This document shows positions 53,048 through 61,947 of a stretch of DNA of 64,000 bases, in pieces (position 1 is the first letter of the stretch; every line of letters starts with the position of its first letter). A model generated the notes under the pieces. It had not been told where the DNA came from. It saw only the letters and a program-made list of their open reading frames with translations, and ran no database searches. Origin of the DNA: an uncultured Clostridium sp. (lineage in GTDB: Bacteria; Bacillota; Clostridia; Lachnospirales; Lachnospiraceae); NCBI GenBank assembly GCA_947575275.1, contig CANPMS010000001.1, forward strand, positions 124,001-188,000. The letters are read 5' to 3'. A program made the position numbers and the translations under genes.

Positions 53048-54014
53048 CAGAAAGGAAAAACTTCTGTGGCTGTGTTATGGCGTGGTTCTGGTATTCTTGT
53101 TTCTTTTGTCCTCCACAGACTGGTTGATTAAGGAGAGGGAAAACCAGGTATATCCGATTTCTGTGGTGGTGGAAGATGACGGGGATGACAATTATAAGAA
53201 CTTTTTAAGAGGAGTGGAGCAGGCAGCGATTGAGCTGAATGTGGATGTCAGTTTTATTACTCTTTACCAGGCGAACGATCAGCAGGAACAGATTGAGCTG
53301 ATGATTCGTGAGCAGCAGGCGGGAGCCCGTGCCATCATTGTCGCTCCGGTTGAGGTAAAAGCTCTGGAGGAGGCGCTTGCAGAAAAACGTGTTACAGTGC
53401 CGCTGGTTCTGGTAAATGGGGAACTGCCCCGTGATAAAGTTTTAGCTCTGGTGACTGTGGACTGCCATGAGATGGGGCTCAGGCTGGCGGCTCAGATTAT
53501 GCAGTGTTATGGCTCAGATACTCCGGTTTACCTGTTCGGTCCCAATCGGAAGAGTGAGGTGGTTCACCGGTTTGAGGATGGTGTTGCCGGGACGCTCTCA
53601 GAAGCAGGGTATTCTGTGATCCGGTTTCACAGGACTGGGGAAGATTCCTTCCGAAATGCCATAGAGGACATGGTTTATCCGGGAAGCCACAGCGCTGTTA
53701 TTGTCGCTCTGGACCAAAACAGCCTTTTGGAAACGGCAAAAATTTTAGAGGACAGAGATGTTTACAGCGCCCATGTAAAGGGGCTTTATGGAAGAGGAAC
53801 GACGATACCGATTCTCAACTATCTGGATCGGGGCATTATTACGGGAATCTGTGTGACGGATGATTTTAGTGCCGGATACTTAAGCATAAAACGGGCAGTG
53901 GAGGTTTTGACCAACCAGGCGGTTCAGGATCAGACCATTTTAGAGAGTTATTATATCGAAAAAGAAGATCTGCGCAGGGCAGAATATGAAAAAATGCTTT
54001 ATCCCATAGAATAG
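53040..54014 (+). CDS. Membrane-anchored periplasmic-binding-protein-like sensor
   Basis: The 324-residue protein has an uncleaved-looking signal anchor (residues 8-25) without a lipobox and then a sugar-binding fold of the Peripla_BP_4 type (YPISVVVEDDGDDNYKNFLRGVEQAA, GARAIIVAPVEVKAL, VDCHEMGLRLAAQIMQ). The start lies inside the kinase gene. Anchoring rather than lipidation, together with overlap with the kinase, suggests a sensory and not a transport role, as described for the XylFII-LytS type systems of Clostridium. The sugar cannot be told from the sequence. Confidence 0.78.
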   Translation: MISRKEKLLWLCYGVVLVFLFLLSSTDWLIKERENQVYPISVVVEDDGDDNYKNFLRGVEQAAIELNVDVSFITLYQANDQQEQIELMIREQQAGARAIIVAPVEVKALEEALAEKRVTVPLVLVNGELPRDKVLALVTVDCHEMGLRLAAQIMQCYGSDTPVYLFGPNRKSEVVHRFEDGVAGTLSEAGYSVIRFHRTGEDSFRNAIEDMVYPGSHSAVIVALDQNSLLETAKILEDRDVYSAHVKGLYGRGTTIPILNYLDRGIITGICVTDDFSAGYLSIKRAVEVLTNQAVQDQTILESYYIEKEDLRRAEYEKMLYPIE

Positions 54015-54029
54015 CGGAGGATAAGACTT

Positions 54030-55049
54030 ATGCAAGATAAGACGCACCAAAATATAAAAACAACTGCAATTTTGCTGGCGGCAGTTTTTTTGCTTTCCGG
54101 CTGTACCCGTCAGCAGGAGCCTGTAAAGAAGAACTCTTTGCGCATTGGGGTAAGTCTGTACCGGGGGGATGACACCTTTATTAACAATATATGCAGTGAG
54201 CTGGAAGATAAGGCAAAAGCTTACGAACGGGAGACGGGGATCAAGATTAATCTGGATATTCAGGATGCCAAGGGAAGTCAGAACACTCAGGATAACCAGG
54301 TAGAACGGTTTATCTCTCTTGGCTGTGATGTTCTGTGTATCAATCCGGTGGACCGGACTGCGTCATCAAGGATGATTGACAAGGCCATGACGGCAGAAAT
54401 CCCCGTGGTGTTTTTTAACCGTCAGCCGGTGGAGGAGGATATGGATCGCTGGGATCAGCTCTATTATGTAGGGATCAATGCAAAGGAGTCAGCAGTGAAG
54501 CAGGGCAGTATCATTGTGGATCTCTATAAGGAAAATCCTGAGGCGGTGGATTTAAATGGGGATGGCATAGTGAACTATGTACTTTTGGAGGGGGAGAGCA
54601 GTCACCAGGATTCTCTGATACGCACGGAGTGGTCTATTCAGACCTTAAAGACCGGAGGGGTTCCTATCGAAAAGATTACAGGAGGTATTGCAAACTGGGA
54701 GCGCAGCCAGGCTTCTGCGCTTATGGAACAATGGCTGATCCAGTATCCCGGCACGATCGAGCTGGTTATCAGCAACAATGACGATATGGCGCTGGGGGCT
54801 ATTGACGCTCTTGAGCGGGCAGGTGTGCAGAAGATCAATCTGATTGGTATTGATGGCACCACTCCCGGGCTTGAGGCAATTAACTCTGGAAAGCTTCTTG
54901 GAAGCGTATCTGCTGACAAGGAACGTTATGCGGGGGCAATTTTTGACATTGCCGTTGCCAAGGCGCAGGGGCTTTCAGTGGTGACAGATACTCCGCTGGA
55001 AAAAGGGAAATATTACTGGTCACCACAGGAGATTGTGATGAAAAAATAG
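54030..55049 (+). CDS. Galactose/glucose-type sugar-binding lipoprotein (MglB-like)
   Basis: The 339-residue protein has a lipobox LSGC near residue 24 and an MglB-like fold. Residues matching MglB sugar contacts are visible: Asp in YRGDDTF, His/Asp/Arg in SSHQDSLIR, Trp in IANWERS, Asn in SNNDDMALGA and Asp in LIGIDGTTPG. The calcium loop is present (DLNGDGIVNY). It ends without an obvious terminator, 157 bases before the second MglB-like gene. It may feed the importer or the sensor. Confidence 0.85.
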   Translation: MQDKTHQNIKTTAILLAAVFLLSGCTRQQEPVKKNSLRIGVSLYRGDDTFINNICSELEDKAKAYERETGIKINLDIQDAKGSQNTQDNQVERFISLGCDVLCINPVDRTASSRMIDKAMTAEIPVVFFNRQPVEEDMDRWDQLYYVGINAKESAVKQGSIIVDLYKENPEAVDLNGDGIVNYVLLEGESSHQDSLIRTEWSIQTLKTGGVPIEKITGGIANWERSQASALMEQWLIQYPGTIELVISNNDDMALGAIDALERAGVQKINLIGIDGTTPGLEAINSGKLLGSVSADKERYAGAIFDIAVAKAQGLSVVTDTPLEKGKYYWSPQEIVMKK

Positions 55050-55124
55050 GTAAAAATTCATATTATCAAAAAAAATTAATAAAATCTAAAAGAAATTCTT
55101 ATGGAAAAATGTATAAGATAACGA

Positions 55125-55130
55125 TATAAT
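55125..55130 (+). promoter_or_regulatory. -10 box of a probable activator-dependent mgl promoter
   Basis: TATAAT at 55125-55130 has no good -35 box 17 bases upstream. Similar words AAATTCATAT (from 55054) and AAATTCTTAT (from 55093) lie 39 bases apart upstream, and could be sites for the AraC-type response regulator. This is positional inference. Confidence 0.4.
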
Positions 55131-55206
55131 AAGTTTGTCGGAAAGTCAAATTGAACAAAAACCGGCAAAATACAAGCTTATATAAATAAAAGGGAGGAAA
55201 TGTAAC

Positions 55207-56331
55207 ATGAGATTAACAAAAAAAGTAACTGCCATGGCATTGGCAACAGGTATGATAATGTCCATGACCGCATGTGGCGGCGCCCAGACCACAGCAACCA
55301 CCGCGGCTCAGACAGATCAGGCGGAGAGCACCACTGCAACGGAGGCTACCACAGCAGCAGAAAGCACTGCGGAATCAGCGGCACAGGCAGTTGACGGTGA
55401 TATGTCTGACAAGAAGGTTGGTATCAGCATCTACAAATTTGATGACAACTTTATGACTCTTTACCGCACCGAGCTGGAGAGATATATGACCGAGGAGCTG
55501 GGCTTTAAGAAAGAGAACATCATTATTCAGGACGGTAAGGGTGATCAGGCTGAGCAGACCAACCAGATTCAGAACTTTATCGCTTCCGGTGTTGACGTAA
55601 TGATTCTTAACCTGGTACAGTCTTCTTCTGCACCTCAGGTTACCGATATGTGTAACGATGCAGGTATCCCGGTTGTTTATATTAACCGTGAGCCGGATGT
55701 AGATGAGGAGGACAGATGGTCCGCCGAGAATATCAATGCTACATACGTTGGAGCAGATGCAAGACAGTCCGGAACCTTCCAGGGTGAGGAGATTGTTGAG
55801 ACTGCAAACCAGGGTGATATTAACGGCGACGGTAAGGTAAGCTATATTATGGTGCAGGGTGATCCGGAGAACGTGGATGCTCAGTACAGAACCGAGTTTT
55901 CCGTAAAAGCTTTGACTGATGCAGGCATCGAGGTTGAGGAGCTTATACTTCAGAGAGGCGACTGGGATCAGGCAAAGGGACAGCAGATTGTTCAGGATGC
56001 TCTGACTCAGTACGGTGATAAGATTGAGGTTGTATTCTGTAATAATGATGCAATGGCGCTTGGCGCTCTGCAGGCAATCGAAGCTGCCGGCAGAACAGTA
56101 AATGAGGATATCTACCTAGTAGGCGTTGATGCGCTGACTGAGGCTGTTCAGAACGTAGTTGACGGCAAGATGACCGGAACTGTATTCAACGACCACTTTG
56201 GGCAGGCTCAGACTGCTGCTGATATGGCTGTGAAGTACTTAAACGGCGAGGAAGTTGATCCGGTGAACATGGTTGACTATGTGAAGGTTACCGGTGAAAA
56301 TGCTGCTGAGATTCTTGAGAAGGTAAAATAA
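55207..56331 (+). CDS. mglB: Galactose/methyl-galactoside-binding lipoprotein MglB
   Basis: The 374-residue lipoprotein has a lipobox MTAC near residue 22 and a Thr/Ala/Glu-rich linker of about 40 residues before the binding domain. MglB features: YKFDDNFM, calcium loop DINGDGKVSY, GDWDQAKG, FCNNDAMALGA and VGVDALTEAV. At the position of the E. coli sugar-contact His152 it has Asn (DPENVDAQYR). AGGGAGG lies 9 bases before the start. A hairpin separates it from mglA, consistent with a higher level of binding protein. Confidence 0.92.
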   Translation: MRLTKKVTAMALATGMIMSMTACGGAQTTATTAAQTDQAESTTATEATTAAESTAESAAQAVDGDMSDKKVGISIYKFDDNFMTLYRTELERYMTEELGFKKENIIIQDGKGDQAEQTNQIQNFIASGVDVMILNLVQSSSAPQVTDMCNDAGIPVVYINREPDVDEEDRWSAENINATYVGADARQSGTFQGEEIVETANQGDINGDGKVSYIMVQGDPENVDAQYRTEFSVKALTDAGIEVEELILQRGDWDQAKGQQIVQDALTQYGDKIEVVFCNNDAMALGALQAIEAAGRTVNEDIYLVGVDALTEAVQNVVDGKMTGTVFNDHFGQAQTAADMAVKYLNGEEVDPVNMVDYVKVTGENAAEILEKVK

Positions 56332-56376
56332 GACCAGCGTAAGCACAGGTTTTTGCGCTTCCCGCGGGCATCTATG

Positions 56377-56406
56377 TCGGGTGTGTCAGTTGACACACCC
56401 GATTTT
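56377..56406 (+). terminator. Hairpin between mglB and mglA
   Basis: A perfect 12-bp stem (56377-56388 with 56391-56402) has a 2-base loop and is followed by TTTTC. It would end or slow part of the transcripts after mglB, giving more binding protein than ABC subunits. Confidence 0.72.
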
Positions 56407-56479
56407 CAAAAAAGAGGGCCTGAGCGTAGGTTTCCCGGACCTTTCCGGTTCGGTTGAGACACAGAAAGGAGAGAATGGA

Positions 56480-57991
56480 ATGGCAGAGTACAGGCTGGAA
56501 ATGAAAGGGGTTTCCAAAAGCTTTCCAGGGGTCAAGGCACTGGACGGAATCAATTTAAAGGTTCGCCCGGGTACGGTTCACGCACTGATGGGAGAGAATG
56601 GCGCCGGAAAATCCACGCTGATGAAGTGCCTGTTTGGTATTTACAAAATGGATGAAGGTGAGATTTATCTGGATGGGGAGAAGATGACGATTCTCAATCC
56701 CGATGACGCATTACATAAAGGGCTGGCGATGGTGCATCAGGAGCTTCAGCCCATACCGGAGAGATCCATTGCAGAAAATATGTATCTTGGACGCTACCCC
56801 CTTAAGGGTGTAGGTCCATTTAAGATGGTGGATCACAAGACGATGAATGAGGAAGCAGCCAAATGGCTGGATAACGTAAAAATGCCTTATGATCCGAAGG
56901 CAAAGCTGGGAAGTCTCTCGATTGCGCAGATGCAGTCGGTTGAGATTGCAAAGGCAGTATCAATGAGTGCGAAAGTTGTGATTCTGGACGAACCGACATC
57001 ATCTCTTACCGACAATGAGGTAGAGGCGTTGTTCCGTATTGTGCGGAATCTTAAATCCAGAGGCGTTTCCATGATTTATATTTCCCATAAAATGGCGGAA
57101 ATCAGGGAGATTGCCGATGATATTACCATTATGCGTGACGGTACTTATGTGGGAACATGGCAGGTAGAGAACATCAGTGATGACGAGATTGTCCGTCAGA
57201 TGGTGGGGCGTGAGCTGACCAATGTATATCCGCCCCGTGAGAATACAATTAAAGATGAAGTGGTGCTGGAGGTAAATAATCTCTGCAGCATCCATGACCG
57301 TTCCTTCCAGAACGTGAGCTTTAAGCTGAAGAAGGGTGAGATTGTTGGCTTTGGCGGTTTAGTAGGCGCTCAGAGAACGGAACTGATGGAGGCAATCTTC
57401 GGAATGCGCCATGTAAAGAGCGGCGAGGTGAAGGTAAACGGCAAAGCAGTTCATATAACGAGGCCCCGTGGCGCCATTAAAAACGGGATCGGCATGATTA
57501 CTGAGGATCGCCGGGGAACCGGTATTCTGGGCTGCCTTTCCATAGCTGATAACGTATCGATTTCCTCTCTGAACAATTATCTGGAATTTGGTCCTGCACT
57601 GAATACAGGTAAGATTGAGGAACTGGTAAAAGAGAATGTAGCCAAGCTGAGTATAAAAACACCCAGCAGCAAGACGCTGATTCAATCTCTGTCTGGTGGT
57701 AACCAGCAGAAAGTCATTATTGCAAGATGGCTTGCCAATAATCCCGATGTGCTGATTATGGATGAACCTACCCGTGGTATTGACGTGGGCGCCAAGTATG
57801 AGATTTATCAGATTATGGTCAGCCTGGCAAGGCAGGGTAAGGCAATTATTATGATTTCCTCCGAAATGCCGGAGCTGATTGGCATGTCACACCGGATTCT
57901 TGTAATGTGCGACGGGAAATTGACCGGAGAGGTGTCCGGCGAAGAGGCTACCCAGGAAACTATCATGAGCCTGGCGACCCAGTTTAATTAA
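56480..57991 (+). CDS. mglA: Sugar ABC transporter ATP-binding protein MglA
   Basis: The 503-residue protein has two ABC domains. The first has Walker A GENGAGKST (38-46), signature LSIAQMQSVEIAKA and Walker B VILDEPTSSLT. The second has the typical altered P-loop (GGLVGAQRTEL), signature LSGGNQQKVIIARWL and LIMDEPTRGIDVG. This is the MglA/RbsA/XylG architecture; the MglB and MglC neighbours give the sugar class. AAAGGAGAG lies before the start. Confidence 0.95.
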   Translation: MAEYRLEMKGVSKSFPGVKALDGINLKVRPGTVHALMGENGAGKSTLMKCLFGIYKMDEGEIYLDGEKMTILNPDDALHKGLAMVHQELQPIPERSIAENMYLGRYPLKGVGPFKMVDHKTMNEEAAKWLDNVKMPYDPKAKLGSLSIAQMQSVEIAKAVSMSAKVVILDEPTSSLTDNEVEALFRIVRNLKSRGVSMIYISHKMAEIREIADDITIMRDGTYVGTWQVENISDDEIVRQMVGRELTNVYPPRENTIKDEVVLEVNNLCSIHDRSFQNVSFKLKKGEIVGFGGLVGAQRTELMEAIFGMRHVKSGEVKVNGKAVHITRPRGAIKNGIGMITEDRRGTGILGCLSIADNVSISSLNNYLEFGPALNTGKIEELVKENVAKLSIKTPSSKTLIQSLSGGNQQKVIIARWLANNPDVLIMDEPTRGIDVGAKYEIYQIMVSLARQGKAIIMISSEMPELIGMSHRILVMCDGKLTGEVSGEEATQETIMSLATQFN

Positions 57992-58004
57992 GGAGGATAC
58001 AAGG

Positions 58005-58991
58005 ATGAAAAAAAGTGTAGATATTAAGAAACTTTTGCTGGATAATGGCATTATCATTGTGCTGCTTCTTCTGGTTTTAATTACAGGTATTACAAAAGAT
58101 AATTTCTTTTCCTGGAACAACTTATCTAATATTTCTGTTAATACTGCCGCTCGCGTTATTATCGCTTTTGGTGTCAGCGGATGTCTGATTACCAAGGGCA
58201 CGGATCTGTCGGCAGGGCGTATGGTAGGTCTTGCCTCCTGTATTGCAGGAACCCTTCTGCAGGCTTCTAACTACAGTGGCAAGTTTTTCCCGAATCTGGG
58301 AGATATGCCGGTTTTTGGAGTGCTTCTGTTCTGCATTCTAATTTGCTGTATCTTTGGTCTGATCAACGGTATTGTGATTGCTTATTTAAATGTGCCGGCA
58401 TTCATCGGCACTCTGGGCATGCAGTTAATGGTTTATGGTATCTGTCTTGTTTATACTAACGCCACTCCCCTGGGCGGTTACCGTAAGGCTTACACCGTGA
58501 TTGCAACCGGTAAATTTCTAGGGCAGATTCCGTATATGTTCATTATTGCGTTCTTAATCGGCTTGGTTATGTGGTTTATCTATAACTACACCCGCCACGG
58601 AAAATATATGTACGCAATCGGTGGCAACGAGGCGGCTGCTGAGGTTTCCGGTGTAAATGTCAAGAAGACTAAAATCATTATTTATGTGACTGCAGCAGCG
58701 CTGTATGCAGTTGCAGGTTTCCTTCTTGGCGCGAAAGCAGGCGGCGCCAGTGTCAACATGGGTCAGGGCTATGAGCTGGAGGCCATTGCGGCATGTACCA
58801 TCGGCGGCGTTTCCGTAAACGGTGGTATCGGGCGTATCTCCGGCGTAGTAATTGGTGTTCTGGTATTTGAGTTGTTAAAATCTTCCATGCAGTTCCTTGG
58901 AATTCAGACCAATTATCAGTACATTGTGCAGGGTATTGTTATTATTGTAGCGATTGCGCTCGATATTCGTAAGTACATTGCAAAGAAGTAA
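58005..58991 (+). CDS. mglC: Sugar ABC transporter permease MglC
   Basis: The 328-residue permease has eight or more hydrophobic helices and the family motifs GTDLSAGRMVGLASCIAGTLL, FIGTLGMQLM, GKYMYAIGGNEAAAEVSGVNV and GISVNGG-like TIGGVSVNGGIGRISGV. It starts behind AAGGAGG, 13 bases after mglA, and completes the importer. Confidence 0.95.
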   Translation: MKKSVDIKKLLLDNGIIIVLLLLVLITGITKDNFFSWNNLSNISVNTAARVIIAFGVSGCLITKGTDLSAGRMVGLASCIAGTLLQASNYSGKFFPNLGDMPVFGVLLFCILICCIFGLINGIVIAYLNVPAFIGTLGMQLMVYGICLVYTNATPLGGYRKAYTVIATGKFLGQIPYMFIIAFLIGLVMWFIYNYTRHGKYMYAIGGNEAAAEVSGVNVKKTKIIIYVTAAALYAVAGFLLGAKAGGASVNMGQGYELEAIAACTIGGVSVNGGIGRISGVVIGVLVFELLKSSMQFLGIQTNYQYIVQGIVIIVAIALDIRKYIAKK

Positions 58992-59000
58992 GGATGGGCG

Positions 59001-59237
59001 ATGGAAGAGGAGAGAAAACATCCAGAGCAGGAAAGCGGTATTTTGTCGGAACTGGAACTGGAAAATCAGAAGCTTCGCGAAGAAAATGAGCGATTAAAAG
59101 AGTATCGTGCAAATCTTTCACCGAAAGAGCGGCTGTATGACCATATTTCATTGACTGTAAAGCAGATGGATATTATTATCGGCTGTCTGCTGGCGGTTTT
59201 GGCAGTTGTGCTGGTGCTGGCGATGGTGAACCGATAA
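59001..59237 (+). CDS. Small coiled-coil membrane protein
   Basis: The 78-residue protein has a Glu-rich coiled-coil start (LSELELENQKLREENERLKEY, residues 15-35) and one C-terminal membrane segment (MDIIIGCLLAVLAVVLVLAMV, 55-75). No family is recognised. It starts 9 bases after mglC, so it is probably in the same transcript, and it ends before a terminator-like repeat. It could modulate the transporter; this is inferred only from its place. Confidence 0.65.
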   Translation: MEEERKHPEQESGILSELELENQKLREENERLKEYRANLSPKERLYDHISLTVKQMDIIIGCLLAVLAVVLVLAMVNR

Positions 59238-59267
59238 AAATGTGGGAGCTGAGGCAAAGCGCCGCAG

Positions 59268-59306
59268 CTCCGGCGAAAGAGTCCGGCAAGCCGGACTCTT
59301 TGTTCT
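59268..59306. repeat. Intergenic hairpin repeat, copy 2 (convergent terminator)
   Basis: The stem AGAGTCCGGC/GCCGGACTCT (59278-59287 with 59290-59299) is followed by TTTGTTCT-like sequence. Positions 59278-59306 are identical to 14874-14902. Here it lies between two converging genes and the TAA of the CYTH gene touches its end, so it can serve as terminator for mgl. Confidence 0.78.
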
Positions 59307-59758
59307 TAACCCCTTTTCTGGCTTAGTTGACTATTTTGATATTTCCCTGAAAAAGTCACATCCTCCCCAAACCACTCCGGCGGAATAAATGCCTCGGCAG
59401 TCTCCAGGTCGGGAAATTCCACCTCCGCCAGCATCAGTCCCTGGTATTTTCCGGAGAAGACATCCAGTTCAATAACCAGATCAGTACCTTTGAGGGGGGT
59501 ACGGTAACGCTGCTTAGTCAGAATGATACCGTCTGCCTTTGTAAGCAGATGCTCATATGCACTTTGGGTGAGGGGAAGATTGTATTCCTGGCGGGAGAGA
59601 AGGCCTTTTGATTTGTAGGTTAAATAAAACTGGTTATCCTCCCGGCGTATGCGCACCACTGGTTCTGTGCATAGATACGCCTGTTCAATCTGACGGCGCT
59701 CCCAGTTTTTGTAGTCTGATGGCGGGGTTGAAACAAGATATTTTCGTTCAATTTCCAT
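59306..59758 (-). CDS. CYTH domain protein
   Basis: The 150-residue protein has the CYTH signature EIERKYLV at the start and internal charged strand motifs (VVRIRREDNQFYLTYKSKG, ELDVFSGKYQGLMLAEVEFPD). The family includes triphosphatases and adenylate cyclases that bind triphosphate and a metal; the exact substrate here is not known. AGAGAGGAACG lies before ATG 59758 on the minus strand. In-frame starts further upstream lack a site. Confidence 0.87.
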   Translation of the reverse strand: MEIERKYLVSTPPSDYKNWERRQIEQAYLCTEPVVRIRREDNQFYLTYKSKGLLSRQEYNLPLTQSAYEHLLTKADGIILTKQRYRTPLKGTDLVIELDVFSGKYQGLMLAEVEFPDLETAEAFIPPEWFGEDVTFSGKYQNSQLSQKRG

Positions 59759-59891
59759 GGTCGTTCCTCTCTTTTCTTTTATTGGACAGCATTCGTACCT
59801 TAAAGAAAAATATACCTGAAATAAGTAAAAAGATAAAGGATTAAAATGCACAAATTATCAAAAAATAGGACTGGTAATTAAAGGCATACTG

Positions 59892-59900
59892 TGCTATAAT
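59892..59900 (+). promoter_or_regulatory. Extended -10 promoter of the tig operon
   Basis: TGCTATAAT (59892-59900) is an extended -10 box. The -35 region (about 59872) is weak. It lies 65 bases before the tig start. Confidence 0.62.
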
Positions 59901-59964
59901 GATACATCGAAGTGTGGCGTCATGCTGAGACGCCATGCACAGATGGCAAGGAGGAACCCATAAT

Positions 59965-61251
59965 ATGAGTTTACAAGTGGAAAAATTAGAAAAAAACATG
60001 GCGAAATTAACCGTAGAAGTACCGGCAGAGCAGTTTGAGGGAGCTCTTAAAACTTCTTATAACAAAAATAAAAACAAGTTCAATATTCCGGGATTCCGCA
60101 AGGGAAAAGCGCCTCAGTCGATGGTAGAGAAGATGTACGGTGTGGGCGTTCTTTACGAAGATGCAGTAGAGGAAGCCATTGACGCCACCTATTCTGACGC
60201 GATGAAAGAGAGCGGGCTTGATATTGTGTCCAGACCGGAAATTTCCATCTCTCAGGTGGAGAAGGGAAAGGCATTTATTTATACTGCAATGGTTGCGGTG
60301 AAGCCGGAGGTGACTCTTGGCGAGTATAAGGGCATTGAGGTTGAAAAGGCGAGACCTGATGTTACCGACGAGGATATTGATAACGAGTTAAAGAAGGTGC
60401 AGGAGCAGAATTCCAGACTTGTAACCATCGAAGATCGTCCGGTTGCAGACGGCGACCAGACCCTAATTGATTTTAAAGGGTTTGTGGACGGCGAAGCATT
60501 TGAGGGCGGAGAGGCGGAGGACTATCCCCTTACCATCGGCTCCCATTCTTTTATCGACACCTTTGAGGAACAGCTTATTGGAAAGAATATCGGCGAGGAG
60601 ATTGAGGTCAATGTTACCTTCCCCACCGAGTACCATGCAAAGAATCTGGCAGGAAAGCCGGCAATGTTTCAGGTTAAGGTGAAAGAAATTAAGATGAAGG
60701 AGCTGCCTGAGCTGAATGATGAGTTTGCAGGTGAGGTTTCTGAGTTTGAGACCCTTGATGAATATAAGGCTGATTTAAAGGCAAAACTTGCAGAGACAAA
60801 ACAGCAGAAGGCAACCACCGAAAATGAGAATAACGTGGTTCAGAAGGTTGTGGATAATGCCCAGATGGAAATTCCCGAGCCGATGATTGATGAGCAGGTT
60901 CGCAATATGATTGATGACTATGCTCGCAGAATGCAGAGTCAGGGAATCTCTCTTGAGCAGTATCTGCAGTTTACCGGCACCACCGTTGATCAGCTGAAGG
61001 ATCAGATGCGTCCGCAGGCCGAGAGAAGGATTCGTACCCGTCTGGTTCTGGAGGCAGTTGTGAAAGAGGAGAATATTGAGGCTTCTGATGAGCTTGTGGA
61101 GGCGGAGTTTAAGAAGATGTCCGACTCTTACAAAATGGAAGTGGAGCAGATTAAGAGCATCATGGGTGAAGGCGGTATCAAACAGCTAAAGGAAGATATA
61201 GCAGTTCAAGAGGCTGTGGATTTCCTGGTTGCAGAGGCGAAGCTGATCTAA
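59965..61251 (+). CDS. tig: Trigger factor
   Basis: The 428-residue ribosome-bound chaperone and peptidyl-prolyl isomerase has the ribosome-binding signature in the N-domain (FNIPGFRKGKAP), an FKBP domain (VADGDQTLIDFKGFVDGEAFEGG, YPLTIGSHSFIDTFEEQLIG), and a helical C-domain. AAGGAGG lies before the start at 59965. clpP and clpX follow, a common arrangement. Confidence 0.97.
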   Translation: MSLQVEKLEKNMAKLTVEVPAEQFEGALKTSYNKNKNKFNIPGFRKGKAPQSMVEKMYGVGVLYEDAVEEAIDATYSDAMKESGLDIVSRPEISISQVEKGKAFIYTAMVAVKPEVTLGEYKGIEVEKARPDVTDEDIDNELKKVQEQNSRLVTIEDRPVADGDQTLIDFKGFVDGEAFEGGEAEDYPLTIGSHSFIDTFEEQLIGKNIGEEIEVNVTFPTEYHAKNLAGKPAMFQVKVKEIKMKELPELNDEFAGEVSEFETLDEYKADLKAKLAETKQQKATTENENNVVQKVVDNAQMEIPEPMIDEQVRNMIDDYARRMQSQGISLEQYLQFTGTTVDQLKDQMRPQAERRIRTRLVLEAVVKEENIEASDELVEAEFKKMSDSYKMEVEQIKSIMGEGGIKQLKEDIAVQEAVDFLVAEAKLI

Positions 61252-61279
61252 TTTACTGCAGAAAAATTAAGTTTACGGA

Positions 61280-61317
61280 GTAGATTTCCGGGATAACTGG
61301 AAATCTACATTTATATT
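61280..61317 (+). terminator. Hairpin between tig and clpP
   Basis: A perfect 10-bp stem (GTAGATTTCC 61280-61289 with GGAAATCTAC 61299-61308) has a 9-base loop and a following ATTTATATT. The run of T is interrupted, so read-through into clpP is likely. Confidence 0.6.
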
Positions 61318-61343
61318 GTCAATAGAGACAGGAGGAGTGAACC

Positions 61344-61925
61344 ATGGCATTGGTACCTTATGTGATTGAGCAGACCAGCAGAGGAGAGCGCTCTTACGAT
61401 ATTTATTCCAGGCTGTTGAAAGAGCGTATTATTTTCCTTGGTGAGGAAGTGTCTGACGTGTCCGCCAGCCTGATTGTGGCGCAGCTTTTGTTTTTGGAGG
61501 CTGAAGACCCTGCAAAAGATATAAATCTGTATATTAACAGCCCAGGCGGTTCTGTGACTGCAGGAATGGCAATTTATGACACGATGAACTACATCAAGTG
61601 CGACGTCTCTACTGTATGTATCGGCCTGGCAGCCAGTATGGGTGCGTTCTTGCTTGCAGGAGGCGCCAAAGGAAAACGTTTTGCGCTTCCAAATGCGGAA
61701 ATTATGATTCATCAGCCTTCCGGAGGCGCTAAGGGGCAGGCGACGGAGATTCAGATTGTAGCGGAGATGATTTTAAAGTCGAGAAAGAAGCTAAATGAGA
61801 TTCTTGCTGCAAATACCGGTCAGCCTTATGAGACTATTTGCCGCGACACAGAGCGCGACAATTATATGACTGCCCAGGAAGCAATGGATTATGGGCTGAT
61901 TGACAAGGTAATCGATAAGCATTAA
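61344..61925 (+). CDS. clpP: ATP-dependent Clp protease proteolytic subunit ClpP
   Basis: The 193-residue serine peptidase has the catalytic triad Ser98 (GLAASMGAF), His123 (MIHQPSGG) and Asp168 (CRDTERD). The [11 protein letters not shown] strand is present. It forms the chamber for ClpX and ClpC. AGGAGG precedes the start. Confidence 0.97.
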   Translation: MALVPYVIEQTSRGERSYDIYSRLLKERIIFLGEEVSDVSASLIVAQLLFLEAEDPAKDINLYINSPGGSVTAGMAIYDTMNYIKCDVSTVCIGLAASMGAFLLAGGAKGKRFALPNAEIMIHQPSGGAKGQATEIQIVAEMILKSRKKLNEILAANTGQPYETICRDTERDNYMTAQEAMDYGLIDKVIDKH

Positions 61926-61947
61926 GAAAGGATAGAGGTGTATTCTT

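Noticed and set aside
55200-55205. ATG TAA start-stop just before mglB
   Set aside because: It lies only 2 bases from the ribosome-binding site and is most likely chance, not a leader peptide.
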